This document shows positions 35,925 through 43,599 of a stretch of 64,000 bases of DNA, one piece after another. Where the stretch lies: assembly GCA_024998625.1 (NCBI GenBank), contig JACOEL010000007.1:62001-126000 (forward strand), written 5' to 3'. Source of the stretch: Nitrospira sp. Its GTDB lineage: Bacteria > Nitrospirota > Nitrospiria > Nitrospirales > Nitrospiraceae. A program made the position numbers and the translations under genes. Positions within the stretch are counted from its first letter, which is position 1; each line of letters starts with the position of its first letter. Under the pieces are notes generated by a model, which was given only the letters and a program-made list of their open reading frames with translations, ran no database searches and had not been told where the DNA came from.

Positions 35925-36461
35925 ATGAACGTACGTACTTGGATCGTAGCGGGTGCGGTGCCGGTGGTGTTGGCGTGGCTGGCGCAGCCCGTGCAGGCAG
36001 CGGACCGCATCAAGGTCGCGATGATGGACCAGCAACAGGTCGTCGAGCGGAGCGTGGCCGGGAAACGCGCCCTCGAGGACCTCAAGAGTTATTCCACGAC
36101 GCGCCAGAAGATCATCGATTCCGATGATCAGGAATTGAAGGAGCTTGAGAAGGCGCTTCAGGACGGCGCGCTCACCGACGAGGTCCGCAAGGAGAAACAG
36201 GAGCAGTTCAGGACGAAGCTGGAGGCCTACCAGCGCCGGATTCAGGACTTCAACCGTGAGGTACAGGAGAAGCAGAAAGGCATGGTCCAGGATTTTGCGC
36301 AGCGCATTCATGCCGCCGCATCCGCGGTAGCCCAGAAGGAAGGGTATACCGCCGTCATCGACCGGGGCAGCGAGTCCACGGTCAAGATCGTCATCTATGG
36401 CCATCCGTCGGTCGACCTGACGGAGCAGATCATCAAGGAGTTCGACCGGCAAAACAAATAG
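35925..36461 (+). CDS. skp: OmpH/Skp family periplasmic chaperone
   Basis: Second OmpH homologue. ATG 35925 (MNVRTWIVAGAVPVVLAWLAQPVQAADR) carries a clean signal peptide and follows GAGGGAG. ATGs at 35910 and 35913, overlapping the previous stop, are alternatives. About 178 residues: DRIKVAMMDQQQVVERSVAGKRALEDLKS, then a coiled coil, then GYTAVIDRG and VDLTEQIIKEFDRQ. It resembles its upstream neighbour in the coiled coil (YQRRIQDFNREVQEKQK versus YQQKVTDLNREVQDKQK), which suggests tandem duplication followed by divergence of the export signal. Confidence 0.88.
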   Translation: MNVRTWIVAGAVPVVLAWLAQPVQAADRIKVAMMDQQQVVERSVAGKRALEDLKSYSTTRQKIIDSDDQELKELEKALQDGALTDEVRKEKQEQFRTKLEAYQRRIQDFNREVQEKQKGMVQDFAQRIHAAASAVAQKEGYTAVIDRGSESTVKIVIYGHPSVDLTEQIIKEFDRQNK

Positions 36462-36503
36462 CCGGGATGTGTAATCGTCTACGCAACACAGGAGGCGGGG
36501 CTG

Positions 36504-36962
36504 ATGTCAGTGATGGACAATGTTGAGATTCAATCGATCCTTCCTCACCGGTATCCGTTCTTGCTGGTCGATCGCATTCGCGAACTCGATCCGGACCGCC
36601 GGATCGTCGGCCTTAAGAATGTGACGATCAACGAGCCGTTTTTTCAGGGGCATTTCCCCGGTCGTCCGGTCATGCCCGGCGTGCTGATCCTTGAGGCGCT
36701 GGCCCAGGTCGGCGGGGTGTTGGCGTTCAAGTCGCTGGGGCCGGTCGGCCGGCCGGTCGTGTATTTGACCGGCATCGACGGGGCGAAGTTCCGGAAGCCG
36801 GTGGTCCCGGGCGACATTCTCCGCTTGGAAGTGGATGTGCTGAAGAAACGCGCGCCGTTCTGGAAGATGCAAGGCAGGGCCTTCGTCGAGTCCGAACTGG
36901 TGTGTGAAGCGGAAGTCACCGCCATGGTGACGGATGAAAAGGGCCAGGAAGGACAGCGTTAA
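36504..36962 (+). CDS. fabZ: 3-hydroxyacyl-ACP dehydratase FabZ
   Basis: FabZ dehydrates beta-hydroxyacyl-ACP in fatty acid synthesis and competes with LpxA for the 3-hydroxyacyl-ACP pool. At 152 residues it contains IQSILPHRYPFLLVDRI, then the catalytic His in NEPFFQGHFPGRPVMPGVLILEALAQ. ATG 36504 follows AGGAGG. In many Gram-negatives lpxD stands between skp and fabZ; here only about 40 bases separate the two and lpxD is absent. Confidence 0.96.
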   Translation: MSVMDNVEIQSILPHRYPFLLVDRIRELDPDRRIVGLKNVTINEPFFQGHFPGRPVMPGVLILEALAQVGGVLAFKSLGPVGRPVVYLTGIDGAKFRKPVVPGDILRLEVDVLKKRAPFWKMQGRAFVESELVCEAEVTAMVTDEKGQEGQR

Positions 36963-37048
36963 TCGTCAATCGTCACGGGTCAATCGTGTTCTGCTTCATG
37001 AACGACGAATGACGGATGACCGTTGACCTCTTCGACGGGAGGTTTTGA

Positions 37049-37858
37049 GTGAACATACATCCGACCGCGGTGGTCCATCCTAAAGCGGTGCTCGCAGACG
37101 ATGTGGAAGTGGGTGCCTATTCCGTCGTCGGTGAACACGTCCGGATCGGCGCAGGCACTCGCGTATTGTCCCACGTGTGCATCGATGGGTGGACCGACAT
37201 CGGAGAACGGTGCGAATTACATCCCTTTGTATCGGTCGGCGGACCGCCCCAACATATGCAGTATAAGGGCGAGCCGACCAAGGTCGTGATTGGTCACGAC
37301 AATATTCTGCGGGAGTACGTGACGGTCAACCGGGCGACGGTGCAAGGCGGCGGAGTCACCAGTATCGGCGACTCCAACTTCCTGATGGCCTATGTCCATG
37401 TCGCCCACGATTGCCACCTCGGCAATCATCTCATTCTCGCGAATGCGGCGAGTCTGGCCGGCCATATTACCATCGGCGATCACGCCATCATCGGCGGACT
37501 CTCGGGCATCCACCAATTCGTGCGGATCGGCGCCTATGCGATGGTCGGCGGGTGCTGCGCGCTCGGCCAGGACCTCCCGCCGTTCATGCGGGCCGCCGGC
37601 GGGTATCGCGCCCGCATGTACGGGCTGAACTCCATTGGTCTGCGTCGGCATGGTTTCTCCTCCGAGCGCATCGCGGCGCTCAAGAAGTCCTACGAAGTCC
37701 TGTTTCGTTCCGGGCACCGGGTGGCGGAGGCCGTCAAGCTGGTGCGCGAGAACTTCAGTACCAGCCCGGATGTCATGCAGGTAGCCGCGTTTATGGAAGG
37801 GACCAAGCGAGGGATCTGCCGGTCGGTCGGCAAGGATCAAGAGGGCGAAGAGGAGTAG
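37049..37858 (+). CDS. lpxA: Acyl-ACP-UDP-N-acetylglucosamine O-acyltransferase LpxA
   Basis: First enzyme of lipid A synthesis; a left-handed hexapeptide-repeat trimer. GTG 37049 follows GGGAGG and gives 269 residues (MNIHPTAVVHPKAVLADDVEVG). The catalytic His is in MAYVHVAHDCHLGNH, and YKGEPTKVVIGHDNILREYVTVNR forms the nucleotide site. HQFVRIGAYAMVGGCCALGQD keeps small residues at the hydrocarbon-ruler region, which may permit a longer acyl chain (inference). The neighbouring dehydrogenase raises the question whether the acceptor is UDP-GlcNAc or its 3-amino analogue. Confidence 0.95.
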   Translation: MNIHPTAVVHPKAVLADDVEVGAYSVVGEHVRIGAGTRVLSHVCIDGWTDIGERCELHPFVSVGGPPQHMQYKGEPTKVVIGHDNILREYVTVNRATVQGGGVTSIGDSNFLMAYVHVAHDCHLGNHLILANAASLAGHITIGDHAIIGGLSGIHQFVRIGAYAMVGGCCALGQDLPPFMRAAGGYRARMYGLNSIGLRRHGFSSERIAALKKSYEVLFRSGHRVAEAVKLVRENFSTSPDVMQVAAFMEGTKRGICRSVGKDQEGEEE

Positions 37859-37861
37859 CGA

Positions 37862-38704
37862 GTGGCGAAGCAGGTGGCCGAGCATAGGCGCGCATCCGAT
37901 GGGCAGCGGATCGGGCTGATCGCGGGCAACGGCCGGTTTCCGATCATTTTTGCCGACAATGCGAAGCGGCTCGGATATTCCGTGTCCGCGGTGGCGCATG
38001 AGGGGGAAACCGACCCGGAACTGGCCCGGCACGTCGATCACATTCACTGGATCAAGATCGGGCAATTCGGCAAATTGATCGAGGCCCTCAAGCGGGACGG
38101 CGTTCAGCGGGCGGTCATGCTCGGAGGCATCAAGAAGACCCACGTGTTTTCGACAGTGCGGCCTGATTTTCGCGCCTTGGCCCTGGCTGCCAAGTTGATT
38201 CATCTGAAAGACGACGACATTCTTCGCCGGGTCGCCGAGGAGATCGAACAGGAAGGCATTGAAATCTGCGAATCGACATTCGGTCTTCAGGGGATCCTTG
38301 TCGAGGAGGGCACGTTGACGAGACGTGAGCCGAGCAAAAAGGAATGGGACGACATCCGGTACGGCTGGGATGTCGGAAAACAGATCGGAGCGCTGGATAT
38401 CGGCCAGTGCGTCGTGGTGAAGGATCGGGTGATTGTGGCCGTCGAAGCCGTGGAAGGAACCGATGGCGCGATCCGCCGGGGCGGTGAACTGGCGCATGGA
38501 GGCGTGGTGGTCGTGAAACGATGTAAGCCCCAGCAGGATCTCCGGTTCGATCTTCCCGCCGTCGGTCCGCGCACCATTGAGGTGATGGAGAGCGTCAAGG
38601 CATCCGTGCTGGCGTTGGAAGCAGGGCGTGGCATTCTCCTGGACCGTGACGAAACGATCGCGAAGGCGAACCGGGCCGGCATCTCGATCATCGGAATGAC
38701 TTAG
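37862..38704 (+). CDS. lpxI: UDP-2,3-diacylglucosamine pyrophosphatase LpxI
   Basis: LpxI (DUF1009) replaces LpxH in bacteria that lack it, cleaving UDP-2,3-diacylglucosamine to lipid X. GTG 37862 lies three bases after lpxA. The 280-residue protein has IGLIAGNGRFPIIFADNAKRLGY, the core VMLGGIKKTHVF, and the C-terminal half GGVVVVKRCKPQQDLRFDLPAVGP. The end GISIIGMT is usual, and the stop codon sits exactly at the left edge of a dispersed repeat. Confidence 0.94.
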   Translation: MAKQVAEHRRASDGQRIGLIAGNGRFPIIFADNAKRLGYSVSAVAHEGETDPELARHVDHIHWIKIGQFGKLIEALKRDGVQRAVMLGGIKKTHVFSTVRPDFRALALAAKLIHLKDDDILRRVAEEIEQEGIEICESTFGLQGILVEEGTLTRREPSKKEWDDIRYGWDVGKQIGALDIGQCVVVKDRVIVAVEAVEGTDGAIRRGGELAHGGVVVVKRCKPQQDLRFDLPAVGPRTIEVMESVKASVLALEAGRGILLDRDETIAKANRAGISIIGMT

Positions 38705-38903
38705 CAGGCTGGGGAATAACTCGACTATTGCGCCTTCGTGCGATCAGCGCCTGTAAGGTGTTAGCATTGAAATAGTATGCAGGATGTGAAAAAAGGCCGT
38801 CCAGTAAGGCGGCAGCAATCGACGAGGCGAATCGTACTCGGGCTGTATGGTGAGCCTGGGCGTGATGCGAGAACGCCGCTGGCGGGCTTTTCCCACATCC
38901 TGC
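38704..38903 (+). repeat. Dispersed repeat, copy 1 (about 200 bp, palindromic right half)
   Basis: The element begins GCAGGCTGGGGAATAAC at the lpxI stop and ends CACATCCTGC. Its right part (38779-38903) is bounded by imperfect inverted repeats: GCAGGATGTGAAAAAAGGCC at 38779 and GGGCTTTTCCCACATCCTGC at 38884-38903 pair at 17 of 20 positions. It shares AAAAGGCCGTCCAG and GATGCGAGAACGCCGCT with the copy at 58164-58364, same orientation. No transposase ORF lies within. It looks like a MITE- or REP-type element. Confidence 0.8.
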
Positions 38904-38958
38904 CAATGCCGTTCGGCATCGGCACGGAGGTCTGCCTTATGAGACGGGACTGAGCGCG

Positions 38959-39948
38959 ATGAAACAGCTTCGAGCCGGCGTAATCGGCGTCGGTCATCTG
39001 GGACAACACCATGCCCGCCACTATGCGACGCTGCCGGGCGCAACATTGGTGGGTGTGTGCGATGCGTCGCCGACCCGCGCCAAGTTGATCGCCGATCGGC
39101 ACGGTGTGCAGGCCTGGGCCAACCTCGACGACCTGCTGAAGGAAGTCGATATTGTCAGTGTGGCCGCGCCCACCTCTGCGCATTTTTCGGCGACCAAAGC
39201 CTGTCTGGAGGCGGGCAAGCATGTGCTGGTCGAAAAACCGATCGCCGTGACGTCGGCGGAAGCCCGGGAACTGGTCGAGCTGGCCGCGCGCCGCGGGTGC
39301 TTGTTACAGGTCGGACATAGCGAGCGGTTCAATCCGATCATGCAACGCATGCGTCCCTTCATCGAGCGCCCGGCCTTCATCGAATGTCACCGCCTGAGTG
39401 CTTTCGGTGAGCGGGGAACCGATGTGGATGTCGTGCTGGATCTGATGATTCACGACCTGGATCTGGTGTTGTCGTTCAATCCGGGGCCGGTCGAAGAGGT
39501 GCGGGCGGCCGGGGTGCCGGTGCTCTCGTCGAACATCGATATCGCCAATGCCCGTATTGCCTTTGCCGGCGGCTGCGTCGCGAACGTGACGGCGAGTCGC
39601 GTATCGACCAACAAGATGCGCCGGCTGCGTGTCTTCCAGCGCGACCGTTACGTCTCGATCGATTTTCAAACGCGCCAGGCTGTCGTGTCCCGTCGCGTGC
39701 AGGCGGCCGGCGACAAGCCGACCATCGAGGTCGAATCCTACCAGGCCGGAGATGAGGAGCCGTTGCGGCTCGAGCTGGACTCGTTCATTCACGCGGTGAA
39801 TACCGGAGCCCGTCCCGTCGTGTCGGGTGAAGACGGGGAAGCGGCGCTCCATCTGGCGACCCTGGTCCTCGAGGCCATCGGCCGGTTTACGCAACGCCAT
39901 TCGGCGGATGAGGCCGCGGCGGTGGCCTTTGGCCGGGAGAATGTGTAA
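38959..39948 (+). CDS. Gfo/Idh/MocA family NAD(P)-dependent oxidoreductase in the lipid A operon
   Basis: A 329-residue sugar dehydrogenase. The Rossmann fold starts LRAGVIGVGHLGQHHARHYA. HVLVEKPIAVTSAEARELVELA is the conserved catalytic Lys region, and GHSERFNP starts the C-terminal domain. It lies between lpxI and lpxB, and GnnA, the UDP-GlcNAc 3-dehydrogenase that makes the precursor of diamino lipid A, belongs to the same family. No GnnB-type aminotransferase is next to it, so the GnnA role is only a hypothesis; another UDP-sugar substrate is possible. Confidence 0.85.
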   Translation: MKQLRAGVIGVGHLGQHHARHYATLPGATLVGVCDASPTRAKLIADRHGVQAWANLDDLLKEVDIVSVAAPTSAHFSATKACLEAGKHVLVEKPIAVTSAEARELVELAARRGCLLQVGHSERFNPIMQRMRPFIERPAFIECHRLSAFGERGTDVDVVLDLMIHDLDLVLSFNPGPVEEVRAAGVPVLSSNIDIANARIAFAGGCVANVTASRVSTNKMRRLRVFQRDRYVSIDFQTRQAVVSRRVQAAGDKPTIEVESYQAGDEEPLRLELDSFIHAVNTGARPVVSGEDGEAALHLATLVLEAIGRFTQRHSADEAAAVAFGRENV

Positions 39949-39987
39949 GGGGATGACCTCTGTGCCGATCCGCACGAGACCAGCAGC

Positions 39988-41121
39988 ATGCCGCGCATCT
40001 TAATCGTCACCGGCGAGGCTTCCGGCGACCTCCACGGGGGCCACTTGGTCAAGGCGCTCAAGGAGCTGTCTCCCGCCCTTCAGATTGTGGGTATCGGCGG
40101 TGTGTCGATGCGGGCGGCAGGCGCCGAACTGGTGAAAGATATTCCCCAGCTGGATGTGATGGGGCTCATCGGCCTCTCTGCCGTCAAAACGATGCTGCAG
40201 CGGATTTCGCGTATCCGGACCCTGATCAAGGGTGAACGGTGGGATCTCGTCGTGTTGATCGACAACCCGGGGCTCAATTTTCATTTTGCGCGAGTAGCCA
40301 GGGCCTGCGGGCTCAAGGTGCTCTACTACATTGCGCCGCAAGTATGGGCCTGGCGGCGCGGGCGGATGCGTTGGATTCAGCAGCGCGTCGATCATGTGCT
40401 CGCGATTCTGCCGTTCGAGGAACCGCTCTACAAGAAGGCCGGTGTGCGGTGTACGTTTGTGGGTAATCCACTGCTCGACGAAGTCGCGCCGTCGTACGAT
40501 CGGCAGGCGCTGCGCCGGCAGTTCGGATTGTCGGATGCGGGCCCGGTGATCGGCCTGTTCCCGGGCAGCCGAAAAGGCGAGCTGCTCGCGCATATTCCGC
40601 TGCTTCTGGAGACGGTGAAGCGCCTTGCCGAGCGGCACCCGGCGATTCAGTTCATCCTGGCCCAGGCATCGTCGATTCAAGACCAGTTCCTTGCCGATCT
40701 CTTGAAAAATAGCCCGGTTCCCATTCGGGTCTTTCGCAATCAGGCCAGTGAAGTCATGGCGGCCTCGGACCTGCTGGTCGTCAAGTCGGGGACCTCCACC
40801 CTGCAGGCTGCGGTGGTGGGAACGCCCATGATCTTGTTCTATCGAGCCTCCTCCTGGCTCACCTACCGGTTGGCGCGTCTTCTGATTCGGGTGCCCTGGA
40901 TCGGGCTCGCGAATCTGGTCGCCGGACGGGGGATCGTGCCGGAACTGATTCACGATGAGGCGACGCCGGAGCGGCTCGTACAGGAAACCGAACGGCTGTT
41001 GGCGGATACCCGGGCCTATGAAGAAATGAAAGCCGCGCTCTTATCGGTTCGCCAGGCGTTGGGCACACCCGGCGCGTCCCGTCGCGCCGCGGAAGCCGTC
41101 CTGGCCGAGTGTCGCGCATGA
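39988..41121 (+). CDS. lpxB: Lipid-A-disaccharide synthase LpxB
   Basis: GT19 enzyme that joins UDP-2,3-diacylglucosamine and lipid X into the lipid A disaccharide. At 377 residues it has the family start RILIVTGEASGDLHGGHLVKAL, then GIGGVSMRAAGAELV, YYIAPQVWAWRRGRMRWIQQ and FVGNPLLDEV. LFPGSRKGELLAHIPLLLE begins the second half, and VKSGTSTLQAAVVGTPMILFYRAS completes the donor site. The stop overlaps the start of msbA by four bases. Confidence 0.96.
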   Translation: MPRILIVTGEASGDLHGGHLVKALKELSPALQIVGIGGVSMRAAGAELVKDIPQLDVMGLIGLSAVKTMLQRISRIRTLIKGERWDLVVLIDNPGLNFHFARVARACGLKVLYYIAPQVWAWRRGRMRWIQQRVDHVLAILPFEEPLYKKAGVRCTFVGNPLLDEVAPSYDRQALRRQFGLSDAGPVIGLFPGSRKGELLAHIPLLLETVKRLAERHPAIQFILAQASSIQDQFLADLLKNSPVPIRVFRNQASEVMAASDLLVVKSGTSTLQAAVVGTPMILFYRASSWLTYRLARLLIRVPWIGLANLVAGRGIVPELIHDEATPERLVQETERLLADTRAYEEMKAALLSVRQALGTPGASRRAAEAVLAECRA

Positions 41122-42854
41122 AACATTATCTTCGTCTACTCCGATATTTGACTCCCTACCGGTTTCGACTGGGTGCGGCGTTCCTCTGCGCGCTGCTCGT
41201 AGCCGGACTCTCCGCCGCCTATGCCTGGTTGGTGCGCCCGGTCCTCGACGGCCTGTTCATCAGCAAGGATGAAAGCCTGCTGCTCGTGCTTCCCATCGCG
41301 ATCCTGGCGGTGGCCGTGCTCAAGGGGGTCTTCAACTACGGGCAGAACTATCTGATGAACTATGTCGGGAACCAGGTCATCGGCGACATCAGAGAGCAGC
41401 TCTTTTCCAAACTCGTTCGATTGCCGGTTCACTTTCATGACACGAATACGTCGGGCCGGTTGGTCTCGCGGGTCATCAACGATGTGAATCAGATGGCCAA
41501 TGCCGTCGCCGGTGTGCTGAAAGACCTGTTTCAGCAGGGGTTGACGTTTCTGGCCATGATCGGCGTGATCATTTACCAGAACTGGAAACTGGCGGCGGTC
41601 TCGATGATTGTGGTGCCGCTCTCCGTGGTGACCATGGCGAGAATGGGAAAACGCTTGAGGAATCTGGCTACGCGCGGCCAGGAACGCATGGGCGACATGG
41701 CCTCGACGCTGCAGGAAACCCTGGCCGGAATCCGCATGGTGAAATCGTTCGGCCGGGAAGAGGAAGAGGCCAAGCGATTTCGTCTGAGCAACGACGCCTT
41801 CATCCATACGACGATGAAGGCCATTCAGGTCTCCTCACTGGGTTCTTCCCATATGGAGGTCATCGGTGTGCTGGGGGTCGCGGGGATCATCTGGTACGGC
41901 GGGTATCTGGTCATTCACGATGAAATGACTCCCGGCGCCTTCTTCTCGTTCCTGGCGGCTATGTTCATGGCCTACACGCCGATCAGAAGATTGTCCGGTG
42001 CGAACAACACGGTTCAGCAGGCGCTGGCGGCCGCCGAGCGGGTGTTCGATGTGCTGGATTTGCCGACGGAGCAGGAGGCCAACGGCGGCCGGCCGGACCT
42101 GCCGGCCATTTCCAGATCCCTCGAATTCCGGCAAGTCGCGTTCCAGTATGAAGGCCAGAGCGAGCCTGCGCTGAGCGGTATCGATTTGACGATCCAGGCG
42201 GGCGAGATCATTGCCTTTGTGGGCAGCAGCGGGAGTGGAAAGACCACGCTGGTGAGTCTGCTGCCGAGATTCTATGAGCCCACCGGAGGGCAGATTCTGA
42301 TCGACGGGGTGGATCTTCAGACCTGCAGTTTGCGGTCGGTGCGCGGGCAGATCGGAATCGTCTCCCAGGAAGTCGTGCTGTTCGACGATACGGTGCGCAA
42401 TAATATCGGCTACGGGCGGCTGGGTGCCACGCCCGACGATGTGATGCGAGCAGCCCAGCTGGCTTACGCCCATGAGTTCATCGTCCGGATGCCGGCCGGG
42501 TATGATACGTTGATCGGAGAGCGTGGGCTCAAGCTCTCGGGCGGTGAGCGGCAGCGTCTGGCGATCGCGCGGGCAATCCTCCGCGACCCGCCGATCCTGA
42601 TTCTGGATGAAGCGACGTCGGCGCTGGACACCCAATCGGAGCGCATCGTGCAACTGGCCCTGACCAATCTGATGCATAACCGAACGACCCTGGTCGTAGC
42701 GCACCGGCTGTCGACCATTCAAAATGCCAACCGCATTGTGGTGTTGGATCGGGGCAGGGTGGCGGAAGTCGGCTCGCATGAAGAGCTCCTGCGCAAGGGC
42801 GGCATGTATAAGCGCCTGCACGCGATGCAGTTTGCCGATGCGATTTCAGAGTAG
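41118..42854 (+). CDS. msbA: Lipid A export ABC transporter MsbA
   Basis: Homodimeric ABC exporter that flips lipid A-core across the inner membrane. ATG 41118 overlaps the lpxB stop; the track's GTG adds three residues. The 578-residue protein has an N-terminal six-helix membrane domain and a C-terminal ATPase. Walker A is GSSGSGKTTL, the signature is LKLSGGERQRLAIARAIL, and Walker B is ILILDEATSALD. The position between lpxB and waaA supports lipid A as the substrate. Confidence 0.94.
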   Translation: MKHYLRLLRYLTPYRFRLGAAFLCALLVAGLSAAYAWLVRPVLDGLFISKDESLLLVLPIAILAVAVLKGVFNYGQNYLMNYVGNQVIGDIREQLFSKLVRLPVHFHDTNTSGRLVSRVINDVNQMANAVAGVLKDLFQQGLTFLAMIGVIIYQNWKLAAVSMIVVPLSVVTMARMGKRLRNLATRGQERMGDMASTLQETLAGIRMVKSFGREEEEAKRFRLSNDAFIHTTMKAIQVSSLGSSHMEVIGVLGVAGIIWYGGYLVIHDEMTPGAFFSFLAAMFMAYTPIRRLSGANNTVQQALAAAERVFDVLDLPTEQEANGGRPDLPAISRSLEFRQVAFQYEGQSEPALSGIDLTIQAGEIIAFVGSSGSGKTTLVSLLPRFYEPTGGQILIDGVDLQTCSLRSVRGQIGIVSQEVVLFDDTVRNNIGYGRLGATPDDVMRAAQLAYAHEFIVRMPAGYDTLIGERGLKLSGGERQRLAIARAILRDPPILILDEATSALDTQSERIVQLALTNLMHNRTTLVVAHRLSTIQNANRIVVLDRGRVAEVGSHEELLRKGGMYKRLHAMQFADAISE

Positions 42855-42886
42855 GGATGCAGGTAAAGGTGAGGGATGGCAGTCCT

Positions 42887-43599
42887 ATGACAACTGATCG
42901 ATCAGCGGCGGCTCCGCAGCCGCAGCCGTTGCTGAAGCGGGTCGTCAACGCGCTCAAGATCGCGGTGGTGCCGTCTGTCGGCTACCAGATCATTCAGATG
43001 CTGCGCCGGACGATGACCTGGCGCACCGAAGGGTCGGAGCATGTGAACCGCTTGTTTGCAGAAGAGAAGCGGGTGATCCTGGCCTTTTGGCATGCTCAAC
43101 AACTGATGATGCCGCTGGCCATTCCTGGGCTGGAAGCCCATGTGTTGATCAGTCAGCATCGCGACGGCGAACTGATCCGCCGCATCGTGGCGCGTTTCGG
43201 GTTGGACGCCGTTCGCGGGTCCAGCACCAGAGGAGGCGCGGAAGCGTTTCGACGGCTGATTCGCCTTGGGCGATCCGGCGGCAATCTCGTGTTGACGCCG
43301 GACGGGCCGAAGGGCCCGCGGCAGGTGGCCAAGGTGGGCGTGGTGCAGTTGGCGAGGGCCACCGGCCTGCCGATCATCCCGATGGCCTTCGGCTGCTCAA
43401 AAAAAAACTCTTCGCGAGCTGGGACCGGTTCATCATGCCCTATCCGTTCTCGCGGGGCCTCTTTCTCCTGGGGCCGCCGATCAGCGTGCCGCCCGACGCC
43501 TCGTCCGACGACCTTGAGCGTGTCCGCCGGGAGTTGGAAGAGACGCTGAACCGCATGACGATCAAGGCCGATGAGGCCGTCCTGCGGGCTGGTCCGTGA
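42887..43599 (+). CDS. DUF374/lysophospholipid acyltransferase-like protein, frame broken at an A9 run
   Basis: An acyltransferase-like protein of the DUF374 type found next to waaA and lpxK in many genomes. The first part is normal: VILAFWHAQQLMMPL (HxxQ-type motif), then GSSTRGGAEAFRRLIRLGRSG and LTPDGPKGPRQVAKVG. After IPMAFGCSKK the frame shifts at nine consecutive A bases (43399-43407). Restoring one A joins it to KLFASWDRFIMPYPFSRGLF in the next frame, which runs to 43599. Without it the product ends at 43549 with an unrelated tail. Read error, transcriptional slippage or phase variation are all possible. The track start at 42857 is an alternative. Confidence 0.8.

Noticed and set aside
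38688-38906. Similar minus-strand ORFs inside the repeats (also 58206-58511) as a gene family
   Set aside because: The shared peptides (HTARVRFASSLAAALLDGLF-like) arise from the repeated DNA itself; copies differ in length and starts, and no ribosome binding site is evident.
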